A DNA stretch of 64,000 bases from Methylobacterium soli (GCF_008806385.1 NZ_VZZK01000002.1:248001-312000); one strand, 5' to 3'. Numbered from the stretch's first letter, positions 43,106-52,085 are shown. A program made the numbers and translations. Notes: generated from the letters alone by a model not told the origin.

Positions 43106-45043
43106 TTGCGCGTGTCTGTATTGCGTATCCACACTGCCCTGACCTCGCTCATCGACGCGCGTCTCGCGGGATTGGTCCACGAGTCCGTCATCGATGATCC
43201 GGGCGTGCGCTTCCGCCATGAGCGTTTCCTGGTCTCGCGCCTCGCCACCGGCGGCGTGATGATGGCGGCGCTGCCGCCTTTCCTGCTCTGGCGCGGCGTG
43301 CCCTCGGTGATCGAGGCGCTGGCCGTCGCCAGCCTGTTCCTCCCCGTCTTCGCGGCGGTGCTCCTGTCGCGCACGGGCTCGCTCTGGCTCGCGCATGCCC
43401 TGTCCTCGGCGGGGCTGACGGGTCTGATCGTCTGCCTCTCGGGCCTCACCGGCGGGGCGAGCTCGGCCGCCGCGATCTGGCTCGCCGCGATCCCGCTCGA
43501 AGCCGTGATCTCGGGCTCGCGCCGGGCGACCCTCGCGGCCTCGCTGCTGGCGATGGCGGGCGCCGTCGCGGTGGCGCTCAGCGGCGCCTGGATGGCCGAC
43601 GCGCCCCTCCTCGGCTGGCCCGCGCAGATCGCCATGCCGGTCTTCGCCATCACGGCGATCGGCCACGTCGCCGCGCAGGCCCTGGAGCACATGCGCATCG
43701 AGGGCCGCTGGCGCGAGCGGATGCGCGACAACGAGGCCCGCGACCGGATGCTGCTCTCGGCCATCGACGACCTCGTGACCTGGCACGATTGCAATGGCCG
43801 CGTGCTGGAGGCGAGCGCCTCCGCGGCCAAGTTCGTCGGCGCGGAGGCCGCGCGCCTGCGCGGCCACGGCCTGCTCGACCGGGTGCACGTGGCCGACCGG
43901 CCCGCCTTCCTGCAGGCGATCAGCGACGTGGCCGCCCGCGGCAAGCCCCAGACCGTGCGGTTCCGCCTCCACCGCGATGCGGCTGCCGGCGAACCCGACG
44001 GCGCCCGGGTGATCCATGCCGAGATGCGCGCCCACCGGATCGAGGGCGATCTCGCGGAATCCGCCCCCTCCACGGTGGTGGCGGTGACCCGCGACGTCAG
44101 CGAGCACCGCCGCCACGCGGAGGAGCTGGAGCGGGCCCGCGCCGAGGCGGAACGCGCCGACGAGGTCAAGGGCCGCTTCCTCGCCAATGTCAGCCACGAG
44201 CTGCGCACGCCCCTCAACGCCATCATCGGCTTCTCCGAGGTGCTGGCGGGCGAAGGCGCGGTGGCGCTCGGCCCCGAGCGCGCGCGCGAATATGCCGGCA
44301 TCATCGGGGCCTCGGGCCATCACCTCCTCGGGGTGGTGAACACGCTCCTCGACATGACCCGCATCCAGAGCGGCAATTTCGACTACGCGCCGGAGACGAT
44401 CGAGGCCGCCGCACTGGTGCGGACCTGCTGCGACCTGATGCAGCTGCGCGCCGACGCCGCCGGCGTGGCGCTGGTGCGCGGCGCCCTGCCGGCCCTCGAG
44501 ATCACGGCCGACCCCCGGGCCTGCCGCCAGATGCTGATCAACCTGATCTCGAACGCGGTGAAATGCACGCCGGCCGGCGGCCGGGTCGAGGTCTCGCTGC
44601 GGCGGGCGGGAAGCCGGCTCGAGGTGGTGGTCGCCGATTCCGGCCTCGGCATCCGGGAAGCGGACCTGCCACGCCTCGGCACGCCGTTCTTCCAGGCCGG
44701 CACCGGCGGCTACAAGCGCACGCACGAGGGCACCGGCCTCGGCCTCTCGGTGGTGCAGGGCCTCGTCGGCCTGCATGGCGGCACCATCGCGATCGAGAGC
44801 GCGGTCGATGACGGCACCACCGTGGTGGTGTCGCTGCCCTTCGATTGCTGGCGCGGCAGCGCCTCCGCGCCGCCTGCCCCCATCACCACGGCGGTGCGTC
44901 TTCCGGGCCGCGGCCCGGGCCAGGCCGGCCTCGTGCCCGCACGCCTGCCGCTCGGCCTGTTCGAGCCCGGCCCCGTCGCCCGCGCCGTTCCGGCGGCTCT
45001 GGCCGGCGCGGCCGACGACGCCCCGCTGCGCCGCGCAGGGTGA
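43106..45043 (+). CDS. PAS-containing membrane histidine kinase, DivJ/PleC-like
   Basis: The 645-aa protein has about five N-terminal membrane segments (roughly residues 45-195), a PAS-like domain at 215-335 (SAIDDLVTWHDCNGRVLEASASAAKFV), HisKA with His364 in VSHELRTPLNAIIGFSEVL, and ATPase motifs NLISNAVKC, DSGLGIRE and GTGLGLSVVQG. Organisation and the H-box neighbourhood resemble DivJ, the kinase that phosphorylates DivK in the cell cycle. The Pro/Ala-rich tail of about 55 residues is disordered. Start is uncertain (TTG 43106 after GAGG, or GTG 43112). It is followed by a peptidoglycan-binding protein 8 bases on. Confidence 0.88.
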   Translation: MRVSVLRIHTALTSLIDARLAGLVHESVIDDPGVRFRHERFLVSRLATGGVMMAALPPFLLWRGVPSVIEALAVASLFLPVFAAVLLSRTGSLWLAHALSSAGLTGLIVCLSGLTGGASSAAAIWLAAIPLEAVISGSRRATLAASLLAMAGAVAVALSGAWMADAPLLGWPAQIAMPVFAITAIGHVAAQALEHMRIEGRWRERMRDNEARDRMLLSAIDDLVTWHDCNGRVLEASASAAKFVGAEAARLRGHGLLDRVHVADRPAFLQAISDVAARGKPQTVRFRLHRDAAAGEPDGARVIHAEMRAHRIEGDLAESAPSTVVAVTRDVSEHRRHAEELERARAEAERADEVKGRFLANVSHELRTPLNAIIGFSEVLAGEGAVALGPERAREYAGIIGASGHHLLGVVNTLLDMTRIQSGNFDYAPETIEAAALVRTCCDLMQLRADAAGVALVRGALPALEITADPRACRQMLINLISNAVKCTPAGGRVEVSLRRAGSRLEVVVADSGLGIREADLPRLGTPFFQAGTGGYKRTHEGTGLGLSVVQGLVGLHGGTIAIESAVDDGTTVVVSLPFDCWRGSASAPPAPITTAVRLPGRGPGQAGLVPARLPLGLFEPGPVARAVPAALAGAADDAPLRRAG

Positions 45044-45051
45044 GGCATGCC

Positions 45052-45798
45052 ATGCAAGAGAGAGGGATGATGCGCGAGCCGCTCAAGGTCCGGGACCAGC
45101 GCGAGATCACCGTGGCGGGCGAGGCGCGCCCGACGCGCCCCGCAACCGCCTCCCGCCGCCGGCCGCTGCCGCGCACCGGCGCGGCGGCCGGCGAGATGCG
45201 GGCGGCGATCGGCGCCTTCGGGGGCGGCCTCGTGACGCTCTGCCGCCAGCATCCCGGCGAGGTGGCGGGCTCTCTCGTGGCCGTCGCGGCCGCGGCCTTC
45301 GTGGCGCTCAACGCCCTCGGCTTCCAGGTCGGGCGCCATCCCGCCCCGATCCTGCCCAAGATCGCGACCCGCCAGGAGCCGCCCGGACGAAAGCCCGCGC
45401 CCGACAGGCCCGCGCCGCAGGCGCAAGGCCCAGTGCAGGGCACCGCGCAGGCGGCCACGATGGAGAAGCCCGGGGCCAAGCCCGAGACCAGGCCCGAGAC
45501 CAGGCCCTTGGAGGCCAAGGCGGCCGAACCCGCCCCCCGCGATCCGATCGCGGCCCTGATCCGCTCCGAGGACACCACCGCCTCGGTGACGCCCAAGGCC
45601 GACAAGGCCGTGATGCAGGCGCAGCGCGCCCTGTCGAAGCTCGGCTACGGCCCGCTCAAGGCCGACGGCATGATGGGCACCAACACCCGGGCGGCGATCG
45701 AGAAGTTCGAGCGTGACCGCAAGCTCCCGGTGAAGGGCGAGGCCGCCGGCCGGACCCTGCGTGAACTCGCGGCCCGGGCCGGCCTGCCGCCGGGCTGA
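45052..45798 (+). CDS. Membrane-anchored peptidoglycan-binding domain protein
   Basis: The 248-aa protein has a basic cytoplasmic head, one membrane helix at about residues 68-92 (VAGSLVAVAAAAFVALNALGF), a Pro/Ala/Lys-rich linker with KPETRPETRP repeats, and a C-terminal PG_binding_1 domain (AQRALSKLGYGPLKADGMMGTNTRAAIEKFERDRKLPVKG). It would hold the inner membrane to the cell wall. The 8-base gap to the kinase gene suggests coexpression and a link to envelope or cell-cycle control. ATG 45052 was chosen for its GTGAGG site; ATG 45067 is possible. Confidence 0.85.
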   Translation: MQERGMMREPLKVRDQREITVAGEARPTRPATASRRRPLPRTGAAAGEMRAAIGAFGGGLVTLCRQHPGEVAGSLVAVAAAAFVALNALGFQVGRHPAPILPKIATRQEPPGRKPAPDRPAPQAQGPVQGTAQAATMEKPGAKPETRPETRPLEAKAAEPAPRDPIAALIRSEDTTASVTPKADKAVMQAQRALSKLGYGPLKADGMMGTNTRAAIEKFERDRKLPVKGEAAGRTLRELAARAGLPPG

Positions 45799-45805
45799 GG
45801 ACGGC

Positions 45806-46246
45806 TCAGCCCGGCGAGACCGAAGGCCTCAGCGGCCCCGCCCCGGTGAGGCGCGGGGGCCGGTAGCCGAGCGTCGCGTGGTCGGGGCTCGGGTGGCGCA
45901 GCCTGGACGGGCGCCCGTTCGCGCGCATGCGCCGGTCCGCCTCCGCCCAGCTGGGCAGCGCGGCGTCCGGCTGCGTCCAATGCACGATCGAGGCCTCGTC
46001 GCACCATTCGACCAATCGGGGCATGGCGACGCGATGCGCGCCGCCCGTCACGTAGCGGCGCATGCTGGCCTCCTCGTCCCAGGCCGTCATGGTCCAGAAC
46101 ACCCAGCTCCGATCGTTCAGGATCGAGCCCCCGGTGAAGCCCGGCGCGCGCAGCACCTGGTTGCGGGTCCGCAGGGCGAGCAGCGCGAAGCCCGGCAGGA
46201 AGCGGATCGAGCGGATCCGCAGCCGCGTGATGCTGATGAGGGGCAA
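45806..46246 (-). CDS. DUF3291-like protein
   Basis: The 146-aa protein resembles DUF3291 (dimeric alpha/beta barrel): LPLISITRLRIRSIRFLPGFALLAL, then GFTGGSILNDRSWVFWTMTAWDEEASMRRYVTGGAHR, then VEWCDEASIVHWTQ. The fold is shared with small monooxygenases, but the catalytic residues are not known. A TTG start at 46246 is supported by GGAAGG 8 bases upstream; other in-frame starts extend to 46315. It converges on the peptidoglycan-binding gene. Confidence 0.8.
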   Translation of the reverse strand: MPLISITRLRIRSIRFLPGFALLALRTRNQVLRAPGFTGGSILNDRSWVFWTMTAWDEEASMRRYVTGGAHRVAMPRLVEWCDEASIVHWTQPDAALPSWAEADRRMRANGRPSRLRHPSPDHATLGYRPPRLTGAGPLRPSVSPG

Positions 46247-46289
46247 GGGTCGGGCCTTCCGGGACGGTACGCGCGGGCCGGCAGGATGA

Positions 46290-46550
46290 TCAATCGGGCT
46301 GTCCCGACGGCCCACGACCGGTCCTTGCTCCGCGACGGCGCGCCCGGTCGGCCCCGCGCCCGACCGACCCGCCCGGCTGCCCCCGGACCAGACCGTCGAG
46401 CGCCTGCTCCAGCTCGGGATTGGGGCGCTTCAGCCCCTGGATGAAGCGCGAGATCCGGGGCTGGTTGACGCCGATCTCCCAGGCCAGCCGCGCCTGGCTC
46501 CAGCCGTTGCGCTGAAGGAAGGCCTGAACTTCGTGGGGCTCGACCGGCAC
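46290..46550 (-). CDS. Small helix-turn-helix (XRE-type) protein
   Basis: The 86-aa protein has an XRE-like helix-turn-helix at residues 6-50 (EVQAFLQRNGWSQARLAWEIGVNQPRISRFIQG), then a low-complexity Arg/Gly-rich tail. Start GTG 46550 has GGAGGAAG six bases before it. It may regulate the DUF3291 gene downstream or the divergent cytochrome c gene, but neither is shown. Confidence 0.8.
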   Translation of the reverse strand: MPVEPHEVQAFLQRNGWSQARLAWEIGVNQPRISRFIQGLKRPNPELEQALDGLVRGQPGGSVGRGADRARRRGARTGRGPSGQPD

Positions 46551-46740
46551 GGTCTTCCTCCGACTGCTGCAGGACCGCGCCTCGGGGATCGTTCCGCGCG
46601 GCGATTGGGAGCACGTGAGTTGGTCAGGTTTAATCCGGGCTCAACTTAGCCAAAACGTCGCACCCCGGGCTTTGCCCCTGGGTCAGGGACCGCACGGCCA
46701 TAGGTAGTCGAGCCGGAAAGAATATCGGGAGGAAAACAGA

Positions 46741-47118
46741 ATGAACAATCGACTGCTCGGCGCCGCGCTCGCGCTGCTCGCTCCCCTTGCGCTGCCGGTC
46801 GCGGCGCTCGCGCAGGATGCCGGCGATGCGGCTGCGGGCGAGAAGGCCTTCGCGCCCTGCAAGGCCTGTCACCAGGTCGGCAAGAACGGCGTCGGGCCGA
46901 ACCTCGTCGGCGTCGTCGGCCGCAAGGCCGCCACCTACGAGGGCTACAACTACTCCGCCGCGCTGAAGAACTCAGGGATCACCTGGGACGACGCCAACCT
47001 GCACGAGTGGCTGAAGAACCCCAAAGCCAAGGTGCCGGGCACGAAGATGATCTTCGCGGGCTATCCCGACGACAAGAAGGTCACCGACCTGATCGCCTAT
47101 CTCAAGACCCTGAAGTAA
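46741..47118 (+). CDS. Soluble class I cytochrome c (cytochrome c2-like)
   Basis: The 125-aa protein has a Sec signal ending after about residue 24 (ALPVAALAQ-DAG), the heme motif CKACH (Cys40, Cys43, His44), the GPNLVGVVGR loop, and axial Met103 in GTKMIFAG. It shuttles electrons in the periplasm, for example between a bc1 complex or dehydrogenase and an oxidase. GGGAGGA lies 6-12 bases before the ATG. It is a single gene; the methanol-oxidation cytochrome genes are not linked, so it is not assigned to that pathway. Confidence 0.92.
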   Translation: MNNRLLGAALALLAPLALPVAALAQDAGDAAAGEKAFAPCKACHQVGKNGVGPNLVGVVGRKAATYEGYNYSAALKNSGITWDDANLHEWLKNPKAKVPGTKMIFAGYPDDKKVTDLIAYLKTLK

Positions 47119-47240
47119 CGCCTCCCTCCCCCGGACCGCGCCCGGCCTGGGCTCGTCCCGCGACGGATTCCGCCCGGCGATGGTTTCGGTGCTAGGACGC
47201 GCCCCCGGCCATCCTCGGATTCCTGCCGGAGGGAGAGACG

Positions 47241-47582
47241 ATGCCGCGCCTGCGCTCCGATTTCTGGGTCTCGGCCCATCTGCGCCGCCTCGGCGTCGAG
47301 GGCATCCCGGCGGTGATGCGCCGGCGGGGCTCGCCCGAGGCCGGCGCGATCTTCGTGAAGATCGACCGCCTCGACGGCGCCGCCGACCTCTACGGCCCGG
47401 CCCCCCAGGCCCTGTTCGAGGCCGATGATTCGGGGGAGCGCCGCTTCAGCCCGCTCCTGATTGCCGCGACGCCCCTCGACGTCGAGGCGCGCATCGGCCG
47501 CGAGACGCGCTTCGACGACGACCTCTGGATCATCGAGATCGACGACCGCGCCGGGCGCCATCTTCTGGATCTGGCGGAGTGA
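47241..47582 (+). CDS. DUF1491 family protein
   Basis: The 113-aa protein follows the DUF1491 pattern: RLRSDFWVSAHLRRLG, RRGSPEAGAIFVKIDRLDGAADLYGPAPQ, and a DDDLWIIEIDDRAGR end. The family is alphaproteobacterial, cytoplasmic and of unknown function. GGAGGGAGAG lies directly before the ATG. It converges on dgcA. Confidence 0.9.
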   Translation: MPRLRSDFWVSAHLRRLGVEGIPAVMRRRGSPEAGAIFVKIDRLDGAADLYGPAPQALFEADDSGERRFSPLLIAATPLDVEARIGRETRFDDDLWIIEIDDRAGRHLLDLAE

Positions 47583-47648
47583 GCGGAGGGGGCGTGTGCC
47601 CCCGGACGCCGCCCGCGCACCGCATCGTGAACGCGATCGGGGACGGAT

Positions 47649-48638
47649 CTAGCCCCACAGCTCCGGTTCGGGCGGGTGGATGAGGCTGCCCTCGAAGCGC
47701 AGGCCGGGCGCGCGGTCGCGGGCCAGCAGCAGCGGGCCGTCGAGGTCGACGTAATCGGCGTGGTGGGCGAGCAGCATCGCGGGCGCCATGGCGAGCGAGG
47801 TGCCGACCATGCAGCCGATCATCAGCGAGAGGCCGCGCGCCCGCGCCTCGTGGGCGAGCATCACCGCCTCGGTGAGGCCGCCGGTCTTGTCGAGCTTGAT
47901 GTTGATGGCGTCGTAGCGGTCGGCGAGCGCGTCGAGCCCGGCGCGGTCATGCAGGCTCTCGTCGGCGCAGATCGGGATCGGTCGGCTGATCCCGGCGAGC
48001 GCCGCGTCGTCGCCGGCCGGGAGCGGCTGCTCGATCAGCCCGACGCCGGCCTCGAGGCAGGCCGCGAGGTTGGCCTCCAGGGTCTCGGCCCGCCAGGCCT
48101 CGTTGGCATCGACGATCAGGCGGGATTCCGGCGCGCCCCGGCGCACCGCCGCGATCCGGGCCGGGTCGCCCTCGCCGCCGAGCTTCACCTTCAGGAGCGG
48201 CCGCTGCGCGGCGCCCCGCGCCGCCGCCTCCATGCTCTCCGGGGTGCCGAGGCTGAGGGTGTAGGCCGTCAGGGCGGGCTCCGGCGGGGGCAGGCCCGCG
48301 ATCCCCCAGGCCGGGCGGCCGCCGAGCTTCGCCTCGAGGTCGAACAGGGCGCAGTCGAGGGCGTTGCGCGCGGCTCCGGCCCCGACCCGCTCCAGGAGCT
48401 CGGCCCGGGTCAGGCCGGCGCCGATCGCCTCCTCCTGCGCCCGGATCAGCGCCAGCACGCTCTCGGGGCTCTCGCCGTAGCGGGCATAGGGCACGCACTC
48501 GCCCTGCCCCGCCGCGCCGGTTTCCGCGTCGGTGATGCGCGCCACCACCACCACGGCCTCGGTGCGGCTGCCCCGCGCGATGGTGAAGGCCCCGGCGATC
48601 GGGAAGCGCTCGACGGCGACGGTGAGGCGGCGGCTCAT
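47649..48638 (-). CDS. dgcA: N-acetyl-D-glutamate racemase DgcA / dipeptide epimerase family
   Basis: The 329-aa enolase-superfamily enzyme has the catalytic LKVKLGG lysine pair, the metal ligands in DANEAW, IEQP and CADESL, and the second-base NIKLDKTGG Lys. These are the L-Ala-D/L-Glu epimerase features. The partner dgcN starts 36 bases upstream on the same strand. In the D-glutamate pathway described for Pseudoalteromonas, DgcN acetylates D-Glu and DgcA racemises the product. So the epimerase here is probably DgcA rather than a cell-wall dipeptide epimerase. ATG 48638 fits the family start. Confidence 0.85.
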   Translation of the reverse strand: MSRRLTVAVERFPIAGAFTIARGSRTEAVVVVARITDAETGAAGQGECVPYARYGESPESVLALIRAQEEAIGAGLTRAELLERVGAGAARNALDCALFDLEAKLGGRPAWGIAGLPPPEPALTAYTLSLGTPESMEAAARGAAQRPLLKVKLGGEGDPARIAAVRRGAPESRLIVDANEAWRAETLEANLAACLEAGVGLIEQPLPAGDDAALAGISRPIPICADESLHDRAGLDALADRYDAINIKLDKTGGLTEAVMLAHEARARGLSLMIGCMVGTSLAMAPAMLLAHHADYVDLDGPLLLARDRAPGLRFEGSLIHPPEPELWG

Positions 48639-48674
48639 GGGCGTCTCGAATCCTGTGCGATCGATTCTTGGCAA

Positions 48675-49697
48675 TCAGCTTTTGGCGGTTTCCGGGAACT
48701 CCGCGACGAGGCGGTCGACGAGCCCGTCGACGCCGAAGCGCACCGGATCCGTCGCCGGCAGGCCGTGCTCGGCCTCGAGCGCGGCCAGGAGCGCGCGCGC
48801 CTCCGCCTCGTCCAGCGCCTGGGAGTTGACCGCAATGCCGGTCGCGCGGATGTCCGGGTTCGTCAGGCGCCCGAGCTGAAGCGTGAGGTCGATGACCTCC
48901 CGGATCGTCGGCAGCGCGTGCTCAACCCCCCGCATCGTGGTGCGGGTCGGCTCGTGGCAGACGATCACGGCGTCGGGCTGGGCCCCGTGCAGCAGGCCGA
49001 GGCTGACGCCCGCGAAGGAGGGATGGTAGAGCGAGCCCTGGCCCTCGATCAGGTCCCAGTGGTTCGGGTCGGCGGCGGGCGAGATCCACTCCACCGCGCC
49101 CGAGATGAAATCCGCCACCACGGCGTCGATCGCGGCGCCGCGGCCGGAGATGAACACGCCGGTCTGGCCCGTGGCGCGGAAATCCGCGTCGAGGCCGCGC
49201 GCGCGCATCCCCTTCTCCAGCGCCAGCACCGTGTACTTCTTCCCCACCGAGCAATCGGTCCCGACCGTGAGGAGGCGCTTGCCGGGGCGGCGCGTGCCCT
49301 TGCCGGTGGCGAAGCTCTCGCGGGTGTGGCGCACGTCGTGGAGGGTGCGGCCGTTGGCCTGCGCGGCCTCCGCGATGGCCGGGATCGCGCCGAGGCGCAC
49401 GTGCAGGCCGCTCGCCACGTCAAGCCCGGCCTTGATCGCCGCGACGATCTCCGAGACCCAATGGTCGGGCAGGACGCCGCCCGCGTTGACGACGCCAATC
49501 ACCAGGGTGCGGCAGCCCTTGGCCAGCGCCTCGGGGAGCGTGAGGTCGGGAATGCCGAGATCGGCGGCGCAGCCCGGCAGGCGCATCTGGCCGATGCACC
49601 ATTCGGGGCGCCAGTCGACGATGCCGTAGGCGGTCTTGGCGGCGAGGCGGTCGGGCACGTCGCCGAGGAACATCAGGTAGGGGGTGGCGATCTGCAT
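48675..49697 (-). CDS. dgcN: D-glutamate N-acetyltransferase DgcN (DUF1611 family)
   Basis: The 340-aa protein belongs to DUF1611: an N-terminal Rossmann-like domain (PYLMFLGDVPDRLAAKTAYGIVDWRPEWCIGQMRL), then a P-loop domain with RLLTVGTDCSVGKKYT at about residue 140, TGQTGVFISGRGAAIDAVVADF and IEGQGSLYHPSF. DgcN makes N-acetyl-D-glutamate from D-Glu and acetyl-CoA in a recently described D-amino-acid pathway. It is the first gene of a two-gene unit with dgcA. ATG 49697 was chosen over the open frame to 49901. Confidence 0.85.
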   Translation of the reverse strand: MQIATPYLMFLGDVPDRLAAKTAYGIVDWRPEWCIGQMRLPGCAADLGIPDLTLPEALAKGCRTLVIGVVNAGGVLPDHWVSEIVAAIKAGLDVASGLHVRLGAIPAIAEAAQANGRTLHDVRHTRESFATGKGTRRPGKRLLTVGTDCSVGKKYTVLALEKGMRARGLDADFRATGQTGVFISGRGAAIDAVVADFISGAVEWISPAADPNHWDLIEGQGSLYHPSFAGVSLGLLHGAQPDAVIVCHEPTRTTMRGVEHALPTIREVIDLTLQLGRLTNPDIRATGIAVNSQALDEAEARALLAALEAEHGLPATDPVRFGVDGLVDRLVAEFPETAKS

Positions 49698-49918
49698 GTT
49701 CGGGTCGACCTTCCGGGGCTCGGGGCGCGCGCGCTCGGGCAGTCTATAGCGGCAGAGCGACGGGAAACACCAATGCAGGAACGCGGCCGGAGCCATGCCG
49801 GCACACGGATCCGCGCGTGGGCGGGATTTGAGAGGATCGGGGCTTGCCAGCATCAAGGCTTGCGAGCCGGCGCGCGATGGGATCTGGTCCGGCCGGATCA
49901 ACCGGAGAGGCGCGGATC

Positions 49919-50569
49919 ATGGCCATCACGATGTACGGCAATTGGCGCTCGGCCGCCGCCTTCCGGGTTCGCATCGCGCTCAACCTCAAGGGCATCCCCT
50001 ACGAGGAGACCTTCATCGACCTCGATGCGGGGGACCAGCACAAGCCGGAGTTCCGGGCGATCAACCCGCAAGGGGCGGTGCCGGCCCTGTTCGACGGGGA
50101 CGGCCCGCCGCTGACCCAGTCGCTTGCCATCCTCGACTACCTGGAGGAGACGCATCCGGGCGTGGCCCTGCTGCCGGCCGAGCCCCGGGCCCGGGCGCGG
50201 GCCCGCTCGCTCGCGCAGGTGGTCGCCTGCGACACCCATCCCCTCTACGTGCCGCGGGTGCGCACCTACCTGATGGAAGCCTACGCCCTGCCCCGGGAGC
50301 GCTTGATGGACTTCGTGCGCAACGCCTTCACGACCGGGCTGACGACGCTGGAGACCCGGCTCTCCGCCGAGGACGGCACCGGCCGCTTCTGCCAGGGCGA
50401 CGCGGTGAGCCACGCCGATCTCTGCCTCGTCAGCCTCTGGGTCGGCACCGGCATCTTCGGGGTCGACACCGCGCCCTTCCCGACCGTGCGGCGCATCGCC
50501 GAGACCTGCCTCGCCGAGGAGGCCTTCGCCAAGGCCCATCCGCTGCGCCAGCCCGGCGCGCCGCGCTGA
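49919..50569 (+). CDS. maiA: Maleylacetoacetate isomerase (zeta-class GST)
   Basis: The 216-aa glutathione S-transferase-fold enzyme has the zeta-class start (MYGNWRSAAAFRVRIALNLKGIPYEE), with the active-site Ser-rich segment, QGAVPALFDGDGPPLTQSLAILDYLEE, and CQGDAVSHADLCLVSLW near the end. It isomerises maleylacetoacetate to fumarylacetoacetate in tyrosine/homogentisate breakdown. ATG 49919 has GGAGAGG 8 bases upstream. No other gene of the pathway is adjacent. It is divergent from dgcN. Confidence 0.9.
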   Translation: MAITMYGNWRSAAAFRVRIALNLKGIPYEETFIDLDAGDQHKPEFRAINPQGAVPALFDGDGPPLTQSLAILDYLEETHPGVALLPAEPRARARARSLAQVVACDTHPLYVPRVRTYLMEAYALPRERLMDFVRNAFTTGLTTLETRLSAEDGTGRFCQGDAVSHADLCLVSLWVGTGIFGVDTAPFPTVRRIAETCLAEEAFAKAHPLRQPGAPR

Positions 50570-50577
50570 TTTGCGAA

Positions 50578-50602
50578 CCCTCGCGTGTATTTTTCGCGAG
50601 GG
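50578..50602 (+). terminator. Hairpin after maiA
   Basis: CCCTCGCG (50578-50585) and CGCGAGGG (50595-50602) form a perfect 8-bp stem with a nine-base loop (TGTATTTTT). No T run follows the stem. It may end maiA transcription. Confidence 0.5.
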
Positions 50603-50639
50603 GAGCAACCGGAAACGGACTTGGAATTTTCTCCCGGTT

Positions 50640-50687
50640 CGTGCGTAGGCTTGTGCGTGCGCAGGCTTGCTCGTGCGGAGGCTCGCA
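50640..50687. repeat. Three 16-bp direct repeats upstream of ndh
   Basis: CGTGCG-N-AGGCT-Y-G occurs at 50640, 50656 and 50672, exactly 16 bases apart. They lie 67-114 bases before the ndh start. A 16-bp period with a conserved core suggests a cooperative operator rather than chance. Confidence 0.6.
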
Positions 50688-50753
50688 CCGGGCCCGCGCG
50701 ACGGACAGGGCGAGGACGGCCGGCCAGAACCGGCCCGAGGGAGACGGCACAGC

Positions 50754-52085
50754 ATGGTACCGGGCGAGAACCAGAACGGCCTGCACCGCATCGTGGTGGT
50801 CGGCGGCGGCGCCGCCGGGCTTCAGCTCGCGACGAAGCTCGGCGACAAGCACGGGCGGGGCGGGACCGCGCACGTGACGCTGGTCGACCGGGCGCGCACC
50901 CATATCTGGAAGCCGCTGCTGCACGAGGTGGCGGCGGGCAGCCTCGATGTCGGCCACCACGCGGTCGATTACCTGCACCACGCCCACGAGCACCATTTCC
51001 GCTACCGGATCGGCGAGATGACGGGCCTCGACCGGGCCGCCAAGACGATCCAGCTCGCCGCGAGCCACGACCCGGAGGGCCGCGAGGTCACGCCGGTGCG
51101 CTCGGTCCCGTACGACACCCTCGTGATGGCGGTGGGCTCGACCACCAACGATTTCGGCACGCCGGGCGTGCAGGCGCACGCCATCGCGCTCGACACCCAG
51201 GAGCAGGCGGTGCGCTTCCAGCAGCGGCTGATCAACGGGATGCTGCGGGCCCACACGCAGCCGGGCCCGGTGCGGCCGGGCCAGCTCCACGTCACGGTGA
51301 TCGGCGCGGGCGCCACCGGCACCGAGCTCGCGGCCGAGCTGCACCGGACCACCCGGCAGGTGGTCTCCACCGGCCTCGACCGGATCGACCCGGCCAAGGA
51401 CCTCAAGATCACCCTGGTGGAGGCGGCCGACCGGATCCTGCCGGCGGTGCCCCAGCGCCTCTCCGTCGAGGTGATGGCGCTCCTCAACAAGATCGGCGTC
51501 GAGGTCCGCACCCGGGCGCGGGTGACGGAGGTGCGCCCCGACGGCGTCGCGCTCGCGGATGGGGGCTTCATCCCGTCCGAGCTCGTGGTCTGGGCGGCGG
51601 GCGTCAAGGCGCCGGGCTTCCTCAAGGATATCGGCGGCCTCGAGACCACGCGCACCAACCAGCTGGTGGTGACGCCGACGCTCCAGGCGACGCGGGACCC
51701 CGACATCTTCGCGCTCGGCGATTGCGCCTATCTCGTCGAGCCGGGCTCGGACACGCCGATCCCGCCCCGCGCCCAGGCGGCCCACCAGCAGGCGAGCTAC
51801 CTGATCAAGGCGATCCCCGCCAAGATCGCCGGCAAGCCCTTGAAGCCGTTCAAGTACCGGGATTTCGGCTCCCTCGTGTCGCTCGGCGAGTACTCGACGG
51901 TCGGCAACCTGATGGGCTTCATCCAGGGGCGGAACATGTTCATCGCCGGGCTCTTCGCCCGGATGATGTACCGCTCGCTCTACAAGATGCACCAGCAGGC
52001 CCTGCACGGCACCTGGAAGACCGCCCTCGACGCGCTGGCCCGCAGCCTCACGCGCCGCACCGAGCCGCGGGTGAAGCTGCACTGA
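50754..52085 (+). CDS. ndh: Type II NADH dehydrogenase (NAD(P)/FAD oxidoreductase)
   Basis: The 443-aa protein has two dinucleotide folds: IVVVGGGAAGLQLATKL at residues 13-29 (FAD) and VTVIGAGATGTELAAEL at about 180-196 (NADH). It has the WAAGVKAPGF region and the FAD-binding IFALGDCAYL at about 317. The C-terminal helices (YKMHQQALHGTWKTALDALARSL) bind the membrane. It passes electrons from NADH to quinone without pumping protons. ATG 50754 has a GAGGGAGAC site. Repeats upstream suggest specific control. Confidence 0.9.
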   Translation: MVPGENQNGLHRIVVVGGGAAGLQLATKLGDKHGRGGTAHVTLVDRARTHIWKPLLHEVAAGSLDVGHHAVDYLHHAHEHHFRYRIGEMTGLDRAAKTIQLAASHDPEGREVTPVRSVPYDTLVMAVGSTTNDFGTPGVQAHAIALDTQEQAVRFQQRLINGMLRAHTQPGPVRPGQLHVTVIGAGATGTELAAELHRTTRQVVSTGLDRIDPAKDLKITLVEAADRILPAVPQRLSVEVMALLNKIGVEVRTRARVTEVRPDGVALADGGFIPSELVVWAAGVKAPGFLKDIGGLETTRTNQLVVTPTLQATRDPDIFALGDCAYLVEPGSDTPIPPRAQAAHQQASYLIKAIPAKIAGKPLKPFKYRDFGSLVSLGEYSTVGNLMGFIQGRNMFIAGLFARMMYRSLYKMHQQALHGTWKTALDALARSLTRRTEPRVKLH

